Of a stretch of 64,000 nt of DNA, positions 40,479 to 50,432 are shown one piece after another. The stretch is from an uncultured Alphaproteobacteria bacterium. Its GTDB lineage: Bacteria; Pseudomonadota; Alphaproteobacteria; Rhizobiales; Aestuariivirgaceae. The stretch spans positions 45,078 through 109,077 of the forward strand of contig CAMFKI010000010.1 of assembly GCA_945957365.1 (NCBI GenBank), given 5' to 3'. How positions within the stretch are numbered: the stretch's first letter is position 1; each line of letters starts with the position of its first letter. The notes beneath the pieces were generated by a model, which ran no database searches, was not told where the DNA came from, and was given only the letters and a program-made list of their open reading frames with translations. The position numbers and the translations under genes are program-made.

Positions 40479-41485
40479 AAGTCTTCACGCTGGGCGACGT
40501 GAGCGTCGAACGTGGCCGGCGCGCCACGGTGGACCTGCCTGTCAGCATGCTGTCGAGCCACACGCAGGTGACGCTGCCCGTACACGTGGTGCATGGTGAG
40601 GTACCCGGCCCCACCATGTTCCTGTCGGGGGCAATTCATGGCGACGAGATCCAGGGTGTGGAGATCATCCGCCGCATCCTCACCCACCCGGCGCTGCAGA
40701 CGCTGCGCGGCACGTTGCTGGCGGTGCCCATCGTCAACAGCTTCGGCTTTCTGAACCACACCCGCTACATGCCGGACCGGCGCGACCTGAACCGCTGCTT
40801 CCCCGGCTCGGACCGCGGCTCGCTCGCCAGCCTGGTGGCCGACATCTTTTTCCGCGAGGTGGTGCTGAAGTGCCAGTACGGCGTCGACTTCCACACCGCC
40901 GCACTCCACCGCAGCAACCTGCCCCAGGTACGGCTGGCGCCGGACGAGCCCGAACTCCTGAGGATGGCGCAGGCTTTCGCGCCGCCGGTGATCCTGATCT
41001 CCAAGCTGCGCGAGCGCTCGCTGCGGCTGTCGGCCGCAGAAGCGGGCGTGAAGGTGCTGCTCTACGAGGGCGGCGAGGCCCTGCGCTTCGACGAGCATGC
41101 CATCGATGCCGCGGTGCGCGGCACGCTGCGCGTCATGGCCCATCTCGGCATGGTGGAGCCGACCTCGCGGCCGGTGGGGCAGACGGTGTTCTCGGACGCC
41201 AGTTCCTGGGTGCGCGCCCCGGAGAGCGGCATCTTGCACACCACCCGCCGCATCGGCGACCGCGTCGGCAAGGGCGAGGTGGTGGGTGTGGTCGCCGATC
41301 CGCTGGGCCAGGCCTCGCTGCCGCTGTTCGCCGAATGGGACGGCATCATCGTGGGCTGCACGAACCTGCCGCTGGTGAACCGGGGCGACGCGGTGTTCCA
41401 CATCGCCCGGGCCATGCCGCTCGCCACGATCCGCGAGCACCCGGATGAAGCGGTGGCACTGGCGGACGAGGACGAGATTATTTGA
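40475..41485 (+). CDS. Succinylglutamate desuccinylase/aspartoacylase family protein (M14-like)
   Basis: A 336-residue zinc hydrolase of the AstE/aspartoacylase group. Ligands are His and Glu in [14 protein letters not shown] and the His in [11 protein letters not shown], with the [11 protein letters not shown] motif. The C-terminal part ([20 protein letters not shown]) forms a barrel-like lid domain. It completes the three-gene rimB-rimK-aspartoacylase cluster, a widely conserved arrangement; a role in trimming the glutamyl product or a related small amide is likely but not shown. Coupled to rimK by ATGA overlap. Confidence 0.88.
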   Translation: MKVFTLGDVSVERGRRATVDLPVSMLSSHTQVTLPVHVVHGEVPGPTMFLSGAIHGDEIQGVEIIRRILTHPALQTLRGTLLAVPIVNSFGFLNHTRYMPDRRDLNRCFPGSDRGSLASLVADIFFREVVLKCQYGVDFHTAALHRSNLPQVRLAPDEPELLRMAQAFAPPVILISKLRERSLRLSAAEAGVKVLLYEGGEALRFDEHAIDAAVRGTLRVMAHLGMVEPTSRPVGQTVFSDASSWVRAPESGILHTTRRIGDRVGKGEVVGVVADPLGQASLPLFAEWDGIIVGCTNLPLVNRGDAVFHIARAMPLATIREHPDEAVALADEDEII

Positions 41486-41491
41486 GGACGT

Positions 41492-41645
41492 CTTCTCCCG
41501 CTTCTTCAGCGGGAGAAGAAGGGCCCCGCTGCAAAGCAGCGGGTAGATGAGGGGGAGTGTACGAAACGTCCTCTGGCGGAGCCCACTTCCCCTCACCTAC
41601 CCCGACTGCGTCGGGGCCCCCTCCTCTCCCGCATCGCGGGAGAGG
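41492..41645. repeat. Family C composite palindromic repeat with four hairpins
   Basis: Four perfect hairpins in 154 bases: CTTCTCCCGCT/AGCGGGAGAAG (41492-41518), CCCGCTGC/GCAGCGGG (41525-41543), CCCCGAC/GTCGGGG (41600-41616) and CCTCTCCCGC/GCGGGAGAGG (41623-41645). The left pair and right pair are diverged inverted copies of each other, joined by the shared GTAG.TGAGGGG segment. It lies between two convergent genes and may serve as a two-way terminator. Confidence 0.85.
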
Positions 41646-41655
41646 ACGATATTCC

Positions 41656-43122
41656 TCACCACTTCTTCAACCCGCCCAAGATTCCCCGGATCAGCATGTT
41701 GCCGATCTGGCGGCCCGCGGTGCTGGCCATGTTCTTGACGAAGCGGTCCGTCGCCGTTTCGCGGGCGGGCGCCCGCGCCTGCGCCCTTGCCTGCTGGTCG
41801 GCTTCCTTCTGCGCCTTGGCCTGTTCGGTGGCGATGCCGCGCTGTTCGGCGCGCTTCGCGAGGATCTCGTAGGCCGACTCGCGGTCCTCGGCCTCCTCGT
41901 AATTGCCGTAGACCGGTGAGTTCTTGATGATCTTCTGGCGCTCTTCCGGGGTGATCGGGCCCATGCGGCTGGAGGGCGGGCGGATCATGGTGCGCTCCAC
42001 CATGGTGGGCACGCCCTTCATGTCGAGCACCGAGACCAGCGCCTCGCCCTTGCCGAGCTGGCTGATCACCTCTTCCGTCTTGAAGGCCGGGTTGGGGCGG
42101 AAGGTTGAAGCCGCGGTGGCCACCGCCTTCTGCTCGCGCGGCGTATAGGCGCGCAGCGCATGCTGGATGCGGTTGCCCATCTGCGCCAGCACGCTTTCCG
42201 GCACGTCGAGCGGGTTCTGCGTCACGAAATAGATGCCGATGCCCTTGGAGCGGATCAGCTTCACCGTCTGCTCGATCTTCTGCACAAGGCCGGCCGGCGC
42301 ATCGGTGAACAGGAGATGCGCCTCGTCGAAGAAGAACACCATCTTCGGCTTGTCCGGGTCGCCCACCTCGGGCATGCGCTCGAAGAGTTCCGACATCATC
42401 CATAACAGGAAGGTGGCGTAGAGCTGCGGCGAGCTGATCAGCTTGTCGGCGGCGAGCACGTTCATGTAGCCCTTGCCGCCCGGCGTGGTGCGCATGAAGT
42501 CATGGATGTCGAGGGCGGGCTCGCCGAAGAAGTGATCCCCGCCCTGCTCCTCCAGCACCACGAGGCGGCGCTGGATGCCGCCGATCGTCGGCGCCGTGAC
42601 GTTGCCGTATTCGGTGGTGATCTCCTTGCCGCGATCGGCCAGATCCTTCAGCAGGGCGCGCAGGTCCTTGAGGTCGAGAAGGGCGAGGCCCTCCTTGTCG
42701 GCGATCTTGAAGGCGATGTTGAGGGCCCCCTCCTGCGCATCCGTCAGCCCCATGAGGCGCGACAGCATCAGCGGGCCCATCTCGGAAATCGTGGTGCGGA
42801 TTGGGTGGCCCTGCTCGCCGAACAGGTCCCAGAAGATCGTGGGGATCGCCTCGAAGCCATAGTCGTCGAAGCCCATCGACTTGGCGCGCTCGATGAGGGC
42901 GTCCTTGGGCTCGCCCGGCATGGCGATGCCGGAGAGGTCGCCCTTCACGTCGGCGGCGAAGACGGGAACGCCCGCATCGCAGAAGCCCTCCGCCAGGATC
43001 TGCAGCGTCACCGTCTTGCCGGTGCCGGTGGCGCCGGTCACGAGGCCGTGGCGGTTGGCCATGGCGAGGAACAATTCCTCGCGCTTGGTGCTTTGGCCGA
43101 TGAAGATCGTCGGATCGGACAT
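41656..43122 (-). CDS. HerA-like helicase/ATPase, DUF853 family
   Basis: The 488-residue ATPase of the HerA/FtsK superfamily, DUF853 group. Walker A is GATGTGKT at residues 30-37, and Walker B is KMVFFFDEAHLLF; other family marks are FAADVKGDLSGIAMPGEP and YFVTQNPLDVPESVLAQMGN. The N-terminal IFIGQSTKREELFL is typical. A charged Ala/Gln-rich C-terminal region (DQQARAQARAPARETATDR) follows. DUF853 ATPases are cytosolic with an unknown partner; no nuclease partner (NurA) is visible nearby. Confidence 0.92.
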   Translation of the reverse strand: MSDPTIFIGQSTKREELFLAMANRHGLVTGATGTGKTVTLQILAEGFCDAGVPVFAADVKGDLSGIAMPGEPKDALIERAKSMGFDDYGFEAIPTIFWDLFGEQGHPIRTTISEMGPLMLSRLMGLTDAQEGALNIAFKIADKEGLALLDLKDLRALLKDLADRGKEITTEYGNVTAPTIGGIQRRLVVLEEQGGDHFFGEPALDIHDFMRTTPGGKGYMNVLAADKLISSPQLYATFLLWMMSELFERMPEVGDPDKPKMVFFFDEAHLLFTDAPAGLVQKIEQTVKLIRSKGIGIYFVTQNPLDVPESVLAQMGNRIQHALRAYTPREQKAVATAASTFRPNPAFKTEEVISQLGKGEALVSVLDMKGVPTMVERTMIRPPSSRMGPITPEERQKIIKNSPVYGNYEEAEDRESAYEILAKRAEQRGIATEQAKAQKEADQQARAQARAPARETATDRFVKNMASTAGRQIGNMLIRGILGGLKKW

Positions 43123-43214
43123 GGTCGCGGAACCCCCGGAAAATTCGCTTTGAACAACCCTTTCTTGCTATAAGCCGCCGGATTTCGCAACGAGACTGAG
43201 CAGGACGGACAAGC

Positions 43215-43610
43215 ATGCAGGAGCTGATCGACCGTATCGTGACGGCAAGCGGGCTGAGCCCCGAAAAGGCCGAGAAGGGCCTCGGCATCATGTTGAACCT
43301 GATCCAGACCCAGGGCAACCAGAACAAGGTGCAGGAACTCTTCGACAAGATCCCCGGCGCCGCCGAACTCGCCCGCGCCCAGGGTGGCGACGGGGCCGGC
43401 AAGGGCGGCGGCGGGCTCCTCGGCATGCTGGCCGGCGGCATGATGGGAGGCCCCCTGGCCGCCATCTCCAAGCTTTCCGCCGCGGGCCTGTCCATGGACC
43501 AGATCAAGGCGCTGGGCACCACCACGCTCGATTATGCCAAGGAGAAGGCGGGCGCGCCGCTCGTCAAGGAGGTGGCGGGCTCCATTCCGGGTCTCTCCGG
43601 CTACGTCTGA
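43215..43610 (+). CDS. Hypothetical protein with DUF2267-like annotation pattern
   Basis: A 131-residue protein: an N-terminal helical part (MQELIDRIVTASGLSPEKAE), a Gly-rich centre (GGGLLGMLAGGMMGGPLA) and a C-terminal helical part ending SIPGLSGYV. This pattern is common in small Hyphomicrobiales proteins often labelled DUF2267. No catalytic motif is visible. It stands between the HerA-like gene (divergent) and mutA. Function unknown; the resemblance is from memory of the pattern only. Confidence 0.7.
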   Translation: MQELIDRIVTASGLSPEKAEKGLGIMLNLIQTQGNQNKVQELFDKIPGAAELARAQGGDGAGKGGGGLLGMLAGGMMGGPLAAISKLSAAGLSMDQIKALGTTTLDYAKEKAGAPLVKEVAGSIPGLSGYV

Positions 43611-43692
43611 TCGCCCCGATTAGACCAAGGGCGGTTTGCGGCGGCACCCTGTCTTCGCTAGTGTTTCGCAGTTGCAAAAGACTGGGTTTGCC

Positions 43693-44889
43693 ATGGGTGA
43701 TCTGAAGCTGGCCGCCGACTTCCCGGCGGTGAACCGGGCCGAATGGATGAAGCGGGTCGAGGCGGTGCTGAAGGGCGCGGCCTTCGAGAACAAGCTGGTC
43801 CAGACCTCGCCGGACGGGATTCGGCTGGAGCCGCTCTACGGCCAGCTTGCAGCACCCCGCGCAGCGCGGGCATCCCAGGTGCCATGGACGCTGTTCCAGC
43901 GCGTCGACCACCCCGATGCGGCGCGCGCCAATGCCCTCGCCCTCGACGACCTCGCCAATGGCGCGACCGGCCTCGTGCTGGTGGCGAGGGACTCTGCCAC
44001 GGCGCGTGGCTGCGGCATCGACCCCGCGCGGCTCGCCCGCGTGCTGCAGGGCGTGCACCTCCATGCCGTGATGCTGCGCATCGAAGGCAGCGGCTCGATG
44101 GCGCTTGCCGAACTGATCGCCAGGGAACCGATCGACCCGGAGCGGCTCAATGTGTCCTTCGCGCTCACGTCCGCAGCCGACGCGGCGGAACTCGCACGGC
44201 TGGGCTACACCGGCCCCTACATGGAGGCCGATGGCCGCAGCTGGCACGAACAGGGCGCAACGGATGCGCAGGAGCTGGGCGCGGCGCTCGCCACCGCGGT
44301 GGCCACCCTGCGCAAGCTCGAGACGCTGAACGATGTCCACCTCGTCCGCTCCGTCGGCATCACGCTCGCCGCGAACCAGGACATGTTCGCGACGCTCGCG
44401 AAGTTCCGGGCGATCCGCCTGCTCTGGCGGCGCGTGCTGCAGGCGGCGGGGCTGCCCGATGCGCCGCTCAGGCTCCATGCCGAAACCTCGTGGCGCATGA
44501 TGGCGGTGAAGGACCCGCACACCAACATCCTGCGCGCCACGGCGGCCGTCTTCGGCGCAGGCCTCGGCGGCGCCGACTCGATCACGGTCTTGCCCTTCTC
44601 GCTGGCTCAAGGGTTGCCAAACGCGTTTGCGCGCCGCGTCGCCCGCAACGTGCAGAACGTGCTGGCGGAGGAATCGAACCTGTGGCGCGTTGCCGACCCC
44701 GCACTGGGTGCGGGCTACATCGAAACCTATACGCAGGGCCTGTGCGAGTCCGCATGGAAGGTGTTCCAGGCAGCGGAGGCCGGCCACTGGCCGAAGCGCG
44801 ACCCTGACTCGAAGGCGAGCCTGCCCATCATCGGCACCACCGCCTATCCGCTGAAACAAGAATACGCCCCCGAAACGGAGGCCCTGTGA
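43693..44889 (+). CDS. mutA: Methylmalonyl-CoA mutase small (beta) subunit, MutA, short form
   Basis: The 398-residue non-catalytic subunit partners MutB in converting methylmalonyl-CoA and succinyl-CoA. It keeps the TIM-barrel part: [60 protein letters not shown] and [14 protein letters not shown]. The C-terminal cobalamin-binding-like domain of classical MutA proteins (over 600 residues) is missing. The stop overlaps the mutB start (TGATG), and no frameshift is evident, so the short form is a natural variant. Start ATG 43693. Confidence 0.9.
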   Translation: MGDLKLAADFPAVNRAEWMKRVEAVLKGAAFENKLVQTSPDGIRLEPLYGQLAAPRAARASQVPWTLFQRVDHPDAARANALALDDLANGATGLVLVARDSATARGCGIDPARLARVLQGVHLHAVMLRIEGSGSMALAELIAREPIDPERLNVSFALTSAADAAELARLGYTGPYMEADGRSWHEQGATDAQELGAALATAVATLRKLETLNDVHLVRSVGITLAANQDMFATLAKFRAIRLLWRRVLQAAGLPDAPLRLHAETSWRMMAVKDPHTNILRATAAVFGAGLGGADSITVLPFSLAQGLPNAFARRVARNVQNVLAEESNLWRVADPALGAGYIETYTQGLCESAWKVFQAAEAGHWPKRDPDSKASLPIIGTTAYPLKQEYAPETEAL

Positions 44890-47039
44890 TGAGCCGCATT
44901 CCGAACTTCTCGAAGATCGCGTTGGAGACCTCCGCCGTCGACGGCTGCGGAGGCCAGGACTGGCTCACCCCCGAGGGCCTGCACGTGAAGTGCGCCTATG
45001 GCCCCGAGGACATGAAGGGCATCGACTTCCTCAATACATGGCCGGGCGCGCTGCCCTACCTGCGCGGCCCTTACCCCACCATGTACACGACCCAGCCCTG
45101 GACGATCCGCCAGTACGCGGGCTTCTCCACGGCGGAGGATTCCAACGCCTTCTACCGCCGCAACCTCGCGGCGGGGCAGATGGGTCTCTCCATCGCCTTC
45201 GACCTCGCCACCCATCGCGGCTATGACTCGGACCATCCGCGCGTCGCGGGCGACGTCGGCATGGCGGGTGTTGCCATCGATTCGATCTACGACATGCGCA
45301 CGCTGTTCGACGGCATCCCGCTCGACCAGATGACGGTGTCGATGACCATGAACGGCGCGGTGCTGCCGGTGATGGCGCTCTACATCGTGGCGGGCGAGGA
45401 ACAGGGCGTGCCGCCGGAGAAGCTCGCCGGAACCATCCAGAACGACATCCTCAAGGAGTTCATGGTCCGCAACACCTTCATCTACCCGCCCGCGGCGTCG
45501 ATGAAGATCGTCTCGGACATCTTCAGGTACACCTCCGAGAAGATGCCGAAGTTCAACTCGATCTCGATCTCCGGCTACCACATGCAGGAGGCGGGTGCGA
45601 CGGCCGACCTCGAACTCGCCTACACGCTGGCCGACGGTCTCGAATACGCCAAGGCCGGTGTCGATGCCGGCATGACCATCGACACGTTCGCGCCCAGGCT
45701 TTCCTTCTTCTGGGCCATCGGCATGAACTTCTTCATGGAAGTGGCCAAGATGCGCGCCGCGCGCATGATCTGGGCCAAGCTCATCAAGCGCTTCGACCCG
45801 AAGGACGAGCGCTCGCTCAGCCTGCGCACGCACTGCCAGACCAGCGGCTGGTCGCTCGCCGCTCAGGACGTGTTCAACAACGTGACGCGCACCTGCATCG
45901 AGGCCATGGCCGCGACCCAAGGGGGCACGCAGTCGCTGCACACCAACTCGCTCGACGAGGCCCTGGCACTCCCCACCGATTTCTCGGCCCGCATTGCGCG
46001 CAACACGCAGCTGTTCCTGCAGCAGGAGGCGGGAACCTGCAAGGTCATCGACCCGTGGGGCGGCAGCTATTTCGTCGAGAAGCTGACGAAGGACCTGGCC
46101 GAGAAGGCGTGGAAGCACATCGCGGAGATCGAGGCGATGGGCGGCATGGCCAAGGCCATCGAGGCCGGAATCCCGAAATCGCGCATCGAGGAAGCAGCAG
46201 CCCGCACCCAGGCCCGCATCGACTCGGGCGAACAGGCGGTGATCGGCGTCAACAAGTACCAGGTCGAAGGCGACGCCAAGATCGACATCCTCAAGGTCGA
46301 CAATTCCGCCGTTCGTGCGCGCCAGATCGAGAAGCTGCAGCGCCTGCGCGCCGAGCGCAACGAGGCCGAGACCATGGCCACCCTCGCGAAGCTCACCGAG
46401 GTGGCACGCACCGGACAGGGCAACCTGCTCGCCGCCGCCGTCGATGCGGCCCGCGCCAAGGCCACGGTGGGCGAAATCTCGCTGGCCCTCGAGAAGGTGT
46501 TCAACCGCCACACGCCGGCGATCCGCGCGGTGAAGGGCGTTTATGCCGCAACGCCGCGCGACAGGCACAAGATCGAACGCGTCGAACATGCGGTCGCGGC
46601 CTTTCGCGAGTCGGATGGCCGCGCGCCCAAGCTGCTCGTCGCCAAGGTCGGCCAGGACGGCCATGACCGCGGGCAGAAGGTGATCGCCTCGGCCTTCACC
46701 GACATGGGCTTCGACGTGGTCATCGGTCCGCTGTTCGCGACACCGGAAGAAGTGGCGGAGAAGGCGGTGGCGGAGAAGGCCCATGCCGTCGGCGTGTCGA
46801 CGCTCACCGCCGGTCACCTCACGCTGGTGCCATTGCTCAAGGCCGCACTCGACAAGGCGGGACGCTCCGACATCATGATCGTCGTGGGCGGCGTGATCCC
46901 GCCCGAGGACGTGCAGACGCTCATCGACATGGGGGCGGCCGCGGTGTTCCCGCCGGGAACCGTGATCCCCGATGCCGCGCTGGCGCTGCTCGATCGGCTG
47001 AATCAGAAACTCGGCTACGCGCAGCGCGCGGCGGAATAG
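44889..47039 (+). CDS. mutB: Methylmalonyl-CoA mutase large (alpha) subunit, MutB
   Basis: The 716-residue catalytic adenosylcobalamin subunit. The substrate barrel includes [20 protein letters not shown] and [20 protein letters not shown]. The C-terminal B12-binding domain has the base-off/His-on motif with His 592 in [14 protein letters not shown], followed by [14 protein letters not shown] and [12 protein letters not shown]. It serves propionate and odd-chain or branched amino-acid breakdown, and in C1-users the ethylmalonyl-CoA pathway. A GTG three bases upstream is an alternative start. No MeaB chaperone gene is seen nearby. Confidence 0.97.
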   Translation: MSRIPNFSKIALETSAVDGCGGQDWLTPEGLHVKCAYGPEDMKGIDFLNTWPGALPYLRGPYPTMYTTQPWTIRQYAGFSTAEDSNAFYRRNLAAGQMGLSIAFDLATHRGYDSDHPRVAGDVGMAGVAIDSIYDMRTLFDGIPLDQMTVSMTMNGAVLPVMALYIVAGEEQGVPPEKLAGTIQNDILKEFMVRNTFIYPPAASMKIVSDIFRYTSEKMPKFNSISISGYHMQEAGATADLELAYTLADGLEYAKAGVDAGMTIDTFAPRLSFFWAIGMNFFMEVAKMRAARMIWAKLIKRFDPKDERSLSLRTHCQTSGWSLAAQDVFNNVTRTCIEAMAATQGGTQSLHTNSLDEALALPTDFSARIARNTQLFLQQEAGTCKVIDPWGGSYFVEKLTKDLAEKAWKHIAEIEAMGGMAKAIEAGIPKSRIEEAAARTQARIDSGEQAVIGVNKYQVEGDAKIDILKVDNSAVRARQIEKLQRLRAERNEAETMATLAKLTEVARTGQGNLLAAAVDAARAKATVGEISLALEKVFNRHTPAIRAVKGVYAATPRDRHKIERVEHAVAAFRESDGRAPKLLVAKVGQDGHDRGQKVIASAFTDMGFDVVIGPLFATPEEVAEKAVAEKAHAVGVSTLTAGHLTLVPLLKAALDKAGRSDIMIVVGGVIPPEDVQTLIDMGAAAVFPPGTVIPDAALALLDRLNQKLGYAQRAAE

Positions 47040-47067
47040 TTCCCTTCCGAACGACTGGCCTCTGGCG

Positions 47068-47090
47068 GCGCCGCGCTCGTTCAGCGGCGC
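47068..47090. terminator. Weak hairpin between mutB and the convergent gene
   Basis: GCGCCGC (47068-47074) pairs with GCGGCGC (47084-47090) around a nine-base loop in the 61-base space between two convergent genes. It lacks a T run, so its terminator role is a guess from position. Confidence 0.3.
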
Positions 47091-47100
47091 GGCCGGGTCC

Positions 47101-48048
47101 TCAGAACTTCACCTTCGCCATGGTGGCGCGGTGGTCGCTGGGCCATGGCGACACCACGATGTCGGCTTCCGGCGCCTTCTCGCCGACGATGCCGGCGGCG
47201 GTCACCTCGAGGTCCTTGGCGCGCGCCAGCGCGAAGTCGATGCGGTCGTGGTGGTCGTCCTTGGCGGCCGGGTCGGTGGTGGGCGTCCAGGTCATGCCCG
47301 GCTTCACGCCGGCATCGGGGTAGACGGCGCGGAAGGTATCGACGAAGCCCTTGTCCTCGATCGCCATCACCGTCGGGAAGGGCACCACCATGGGCTGGTA
47401 GCCGGCCTTGACGGCGGACTCCGTCCAGTCGCGGTGCGATGGCTCGTTGAAATCGCCGAACACGAATTCGGCATCCGCCGGGCCTGCGGCCGCCATGTCC
47501 TCGAACAGGATCTTGAGGCCGGGACCGCGCGTCGCCTTTGCCGCGGCCACCGCTTCGTCCGCGGTCTTCAGGAAGGGCGTGTCGCCATAAGGGATGTTGA
47601 GAAGCTGATAGGGCTGGTAGGGCGAGTCATCGAGGTGGATGTTGAAGGCATGCACCTTGCGGCCGTCGATCTCGATCTCCACGCCGGTGTCATTGGGGGT
47701 CGCCTTGCCGATGGGATAGCGGCTGAGGATGGCATTGGCCCACAGCGCGTCGTTCTGCTTGGTCTGGTCGTAATAATAGTAGCCCAGCGCCGCGGCCAGC
47801 TTGGCAGCGACGCTCTCGCCCACCGCCGGGCAGGAATCGGCGGTGCAGGGATCGCTCTCGAGGCGGGTTTCCTGGACGCCGACGATATCGGGGTTCACCG
47901 CCCGGATGGCCGCCGCCGTCTCGTCCACGGGCTTGCCGGCATTGCCGCCGCCACCCCAGATGTTGAAGCTCATGACGGTGAGTTCGGTCGCCTGCGCCGA
48001 GGTGGCGAGAGCGGCGAGGATGGTCGTGGCGAGAAGCAGCTGTCGCAT
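47101..48048 (-). CDS. Exported endonuclease/exonuclease/phosphatase-family protein
   Basis: The 315-residue protein carries a Sec signal peptide (MRQLLLATTILAALATSAQA, cleavage probably after residue 20). The EEP fold shows LTVMSFNIWGGGGNAG, DIVGVQETRLESD, FVFGDFNEPSHRDW and the C-terminal VVSPWPSDHRATMAKV, which together supply the metal-binding and catalytic Asn, Glu, Asp and His. It is presumably a periplasmic or secreted metal-dependent phosphodiesterase or phosphatase; the substrate is unknown. The ATG at 48048 has AGGAGA upstream. Confidence 0.9.
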   Translation of the reverse strand: MRQLLLATTILAALATSAQATELTVMSFNIWGGGGNAGKPVDETAAAIRAVNPDIVGVQETRLESDPCTADSCPAVGESVAAKLAAALGYYYYDQTKQNDALWANAILSRYPIGKATPNDTGVEIEIDGRKVHAFNIHLDDSPYQPYQLLNIPYGDTPFLKTADEAVAAAKATRGPGLKILFEDMAAAGPADAEFVFGDFNEPSHRDWTESAVKAGYQPMVVPFPTVMAIEDKGFVDTFRAVYPDAGVKPGMTWTPTTDPAAKDDHHDRIDFALARAKDLEVTAAGIVGEKAPEADIVVSPWPSDHRATMAKVKF

Positions 48049-48100
48049 GGGAGTCTCCTGAATGACCATTCAACCATCATGCGAAGTTATGACGGGATGT

Positions 48101-49078
48101 TTACAGCCGCAAGCCCCGCACCTCGCCCACGTCGATCCTGCGCCAGTTGGCGAGACCGTGGTGGCGGAAGCGGTCCAGTGCCGCGCGTTCTTCCGGCGTC
48201 CAGACCTCGAGTCCCGCCAGCACTGCGGCAATGCCCACTTCCGCAGCGCGTGAAGCGCCGTCATCGATCTTGAGCGCGACGCCGAGGCCCGCGTGCGGGA
48301 TGCAGGCGCAATAGACCCCTTCGGCCCCGGTCTTGATGAACAGCCGCGGCACGGCCTCCATGATGAGCGTGTCGAAATCGCCGGTGCCCGCCACCATGAA
48401 GGGATGCCGGCGCACGGCAGCGATGATGCGGCGGGCCGCGGCATTGTCCGGGTCCGCGAAACGGGCGAAGCCGAGCGCCAGGTTCTTCAGCGGAATGGCC
48501 CAGGTGGGCACCGAGCAGCCGTCGATGCCGACGGGCTGCTGCGACAGGTCGATGTCGCAGAGCTCGCCGATCCGGCGCGCGATGGCCTGCTGCACCGGGT
48601 GTTCGGGCTTGACGTAGCCGTGGGGGTCGGCGTTCAGCTGCCGGGCCAGTGCCAGCATGCCGGCATGCTTGCCGGAACAGTTGTTGTGAACCGCAGCGCA
48701 GGGCTCGTTGTGGCGGACGAGATCGAAACGCGCCGCCTCGAAATTGGGCCAGTGGGCGCCGCACTCATAGAGGCCCTCGGCATTGCCGCCCTTGGCCAGC
48801 ATGGCGCGCGCCACGCGCACATGCTCCGGCTCGCCATTGTGCGACGCGCAGCACAGCGCGATCTCTTCGTCCGTGAGGCCGAAACGGTCGGCCGCCCCGC
48901 TCTCGATCACCGGAAGGCACTGGAAGGCCTTGATCGCCGAGCGCGGGTAGACCGCGGCGGCGATGCCGCCCTCGGCATCCACCACATGGCCGGTGCGGTC
49001 CACCACGGCATAGGCGCCGCGATGCCGGCTCTCGATGATGTCACCGCGGGTGACTTCGGCGATCACGGGGTTGTTCAT
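48101..49078 (-). CDS. Asparaginase, Rhizobium-type (PF06089 family)
   Basis: The 325-residue protein matches the asparaginase II family typified by Rhizobium etli AnsA. Key parts are VYPRSAIKAFQCLPVIESGA with the Ser-Lys pair, LCCASHNGEPEHVRVARAML, HNNCSGKHAGMLALARQL with the conserved Cys and Lys, and GIDGCSVPTWAIPLKNLAL. No signal peptide, so cytosolic. Its start overlaps the stop of the MFS transporter gene (ATGA). The pair suggests uptake and hydrolysis of asparagine or a related amide. Confidence 0.92.
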   Translation of the reverse strand: MNNPVIAEVTRGDIIESRHRGAYAVVDRTGHVVDAEGGIAAAVYPRSAIKAFQCLPVIESGAADRFGLTDEEIALCCASHNGEPEHVRVARAMLAKGGNAEGLYECGAHWPNFEAARFDLVRHNEPCAAVHNNCSGKHAGMLALARQLNADPHGYVKPEHPVQQAIARRIGELCDIDLSQQPVGIDGCSVPTWAIPLKNLALGFARFADPDNAAARRIIAAVRRHPFMVAGTGDFDTLIMEAVPRLFIKTGAEGVYCACIPHAGLGVALKIDDGASRAAEVGIAAVLAGLEVWTPEERAALDRFRHHGLANWRRIDVGEVRGLRL

Positions 49079-50307
49079 GCACGCTTCTCCACCACGTCCT
49101 TGTGCGGCGAGGCCGCGAGATACCATCCATAGGCGACGAGCTGGGCGACGAGGAAGATGCCGATGGCCCAGCTATAGCCTTCAGGGCTGTAGCCGGTGGC
49201 GCTCGCCGGGAAAAGCCCGATGATGAAGCCCACCAGGTATTGCGAGGCGAAGGCGCAGAGGAAGAGGGTGAAGTTGATGGTGGCATTGGCCCGGCCCGCC
49301 ACCTCGCGCCCGAGGTGCTGCTCGAACCACGGATAGGCCAGCACCGCCACCTGGCCCAGCGCCGCCACCACCAGCCAGGCCGGCATCGCCAATGCGGTGA
49401 TGCGCAGCACGATCACCAGCTGGGCCGCGAAATAGAGGATGTTGAAGCCCAGCATCACCTGCATGGCGCCGATGCCGCGCCGCCCCAGCCGGTCGGCCAC
49501 TACGCCAACCGAAAGGATCCCCACCATGAAGGCGAAGGCCAGCCAGAGCAGGTGGCGCGCCACCTCCTCCCGGCCGAGGCCCATCACGTCGCGGAACCAT
49601 GGGCCGGTCCACAGGGTGGAGATGCCGATCTGCACGCCCGAGGTGAGGCCCAGCAGCGGGGCGAGACGCCAGAAGACGCCGGTCCGCATGATCGACAGCA
49701 TCTGCCCGAACTGGCGGCGCAGGGGCGCCGGCTCGACGAAGGTGTCGGCGCGGGGAGCGGCGGCGAAGACGAGGATGGCGGAGACCAGGATGACGCCGGC
49801 GAAGACGCCGAACGTGCCGCGCCAGCCGATGAGGCCGACGAGATATTCGGTGGGCTCGCTCGCCACCACCATGCCGAGCGCGCCCACCGACATGACGGCC
49901 GTGTTGGCCAGCGAGCGGCGCTCGGCGGGCACCCAGGTGGCAGTGGATTTGTAGCTCGCCATCAGCCCTGCCGAGAAGCCCAGGCCCACAACGGCGCGGG
50001 CCAGGAACAGCACCGCGAAATTGGGGGCATAGGCGAAGCCGAGGCAGCCGGCGGCGGCCACGGTCAGCAGCGCCGCCTGGACCTTGCGGGGGCCGTAGCG
50101 GTCGAGCAGCACGCCGAGCGGCAACTGGAACAGCGCGAAGGCGCCAAGATAGGCAGCCGTCAGGAGGCCCAGCTGGGCCGGGGACAGCCCGAGGTCCTTC
50201 ACCAGGTCCGGCGCCACCACGGCGTTCACCGCACGCAGCAGGTAGGACATGAAGTAGCCGATGGCGAAGGGCAAAAGGGCGGAGAGGATCAGGCGCAAGC
50301 GTGTCAT
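49075..50307 (-). CDS. MFS transporter
   Basis: A 410-residue major facilitator protein with about 12 membrane segments, beginning LILSALLPFAIGYFMSYLLR. The MFS signature between segments 2 and 3 is LPLGVLLDRYGPRKVQA. The N-terminal half ends in SYKSTATWVPAERRSLANTA, and later GVVADRLGRRGIGAM repeats the loop motif. It is coupled with the asparaginase gene by a four-base overlap, so an amino acid or amide is a plausible substrate, but this is inference. Confidence 0.9.
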   Translation of the reverse strand: MTRLRLILSALLPFAIGYFMSYLLRAVNAVVAPDLVKDLGLSPAQLGLLTAAYLGAFALFQLPLGVLLDRYGPRKVQAALLTVAAAGCLGFAYAPNFAVLFLARAVVGLGFSAGLMASYKSTATWVPAERRSLANTAVMSVGALGMVVASEPTEYLVGLIGWRGTFGVFAGVILVSAILVFAAAPRADTFVEPAPLRRQFGQMLSIMRTGVFWRLAPLLGLTSGVQIGISTLWTGPWFRDVMGLGREEVARHLLWLAFAFMVGILSVGVVADRLGRRGIGAMQVMLGFNILYFAAQLVIVLRITALAMPAWLVVAALGQVAVLAYPWFEQHLGREVAGRANATINFTLFLCAFASQYLVGFIIGLFPASATGYSPEGYSWAIGIFLVAQLVAYGWYLAASPHKDVVEKRA

Positions 50308-50432
50308 GGGTGCAACACATTCGTCGCAATCAGTCCTTAAGGCAATGGTGGGAAAAAAAGCTCTTGTGAATCGCGCAGGATTGCTTATGTGCGCGCCTTC
50401 AACCCATCACCCCCGTCCGAAGGATTTTGCCC

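Noticed and set aside
39827..41596. Long antisense frame opposite rimK and the aspartoacylase gene
   Set aside because: No recognisable domain and biased composition; the plus-strand genes are coupled and conserved.
41492..41645. CRISPR array or insertion sequence
   Set aside because: The repeats are inverted hairpins without regular direct repeats and spacers, and no transposase gene is near.
43693..44889. mutA as a broken pseudogene
   Set aside because: The frame is intact, the stop is coupled with mutB, and the missing part is a whole domain, so a natural short form is more likely.
44844..46817. Long antisense frame opposite mutB
   Set aside because: Same GC-rich shadow effect; mutB on the other strand is complete with all motifs.
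50308..50432. tRNA or structured RNA in the gap between the MFS and amidotransferase genes
   Set aside because: No cloverleaf arms or long stem could be drawn; it looks like an ordinary divergent promoter region.
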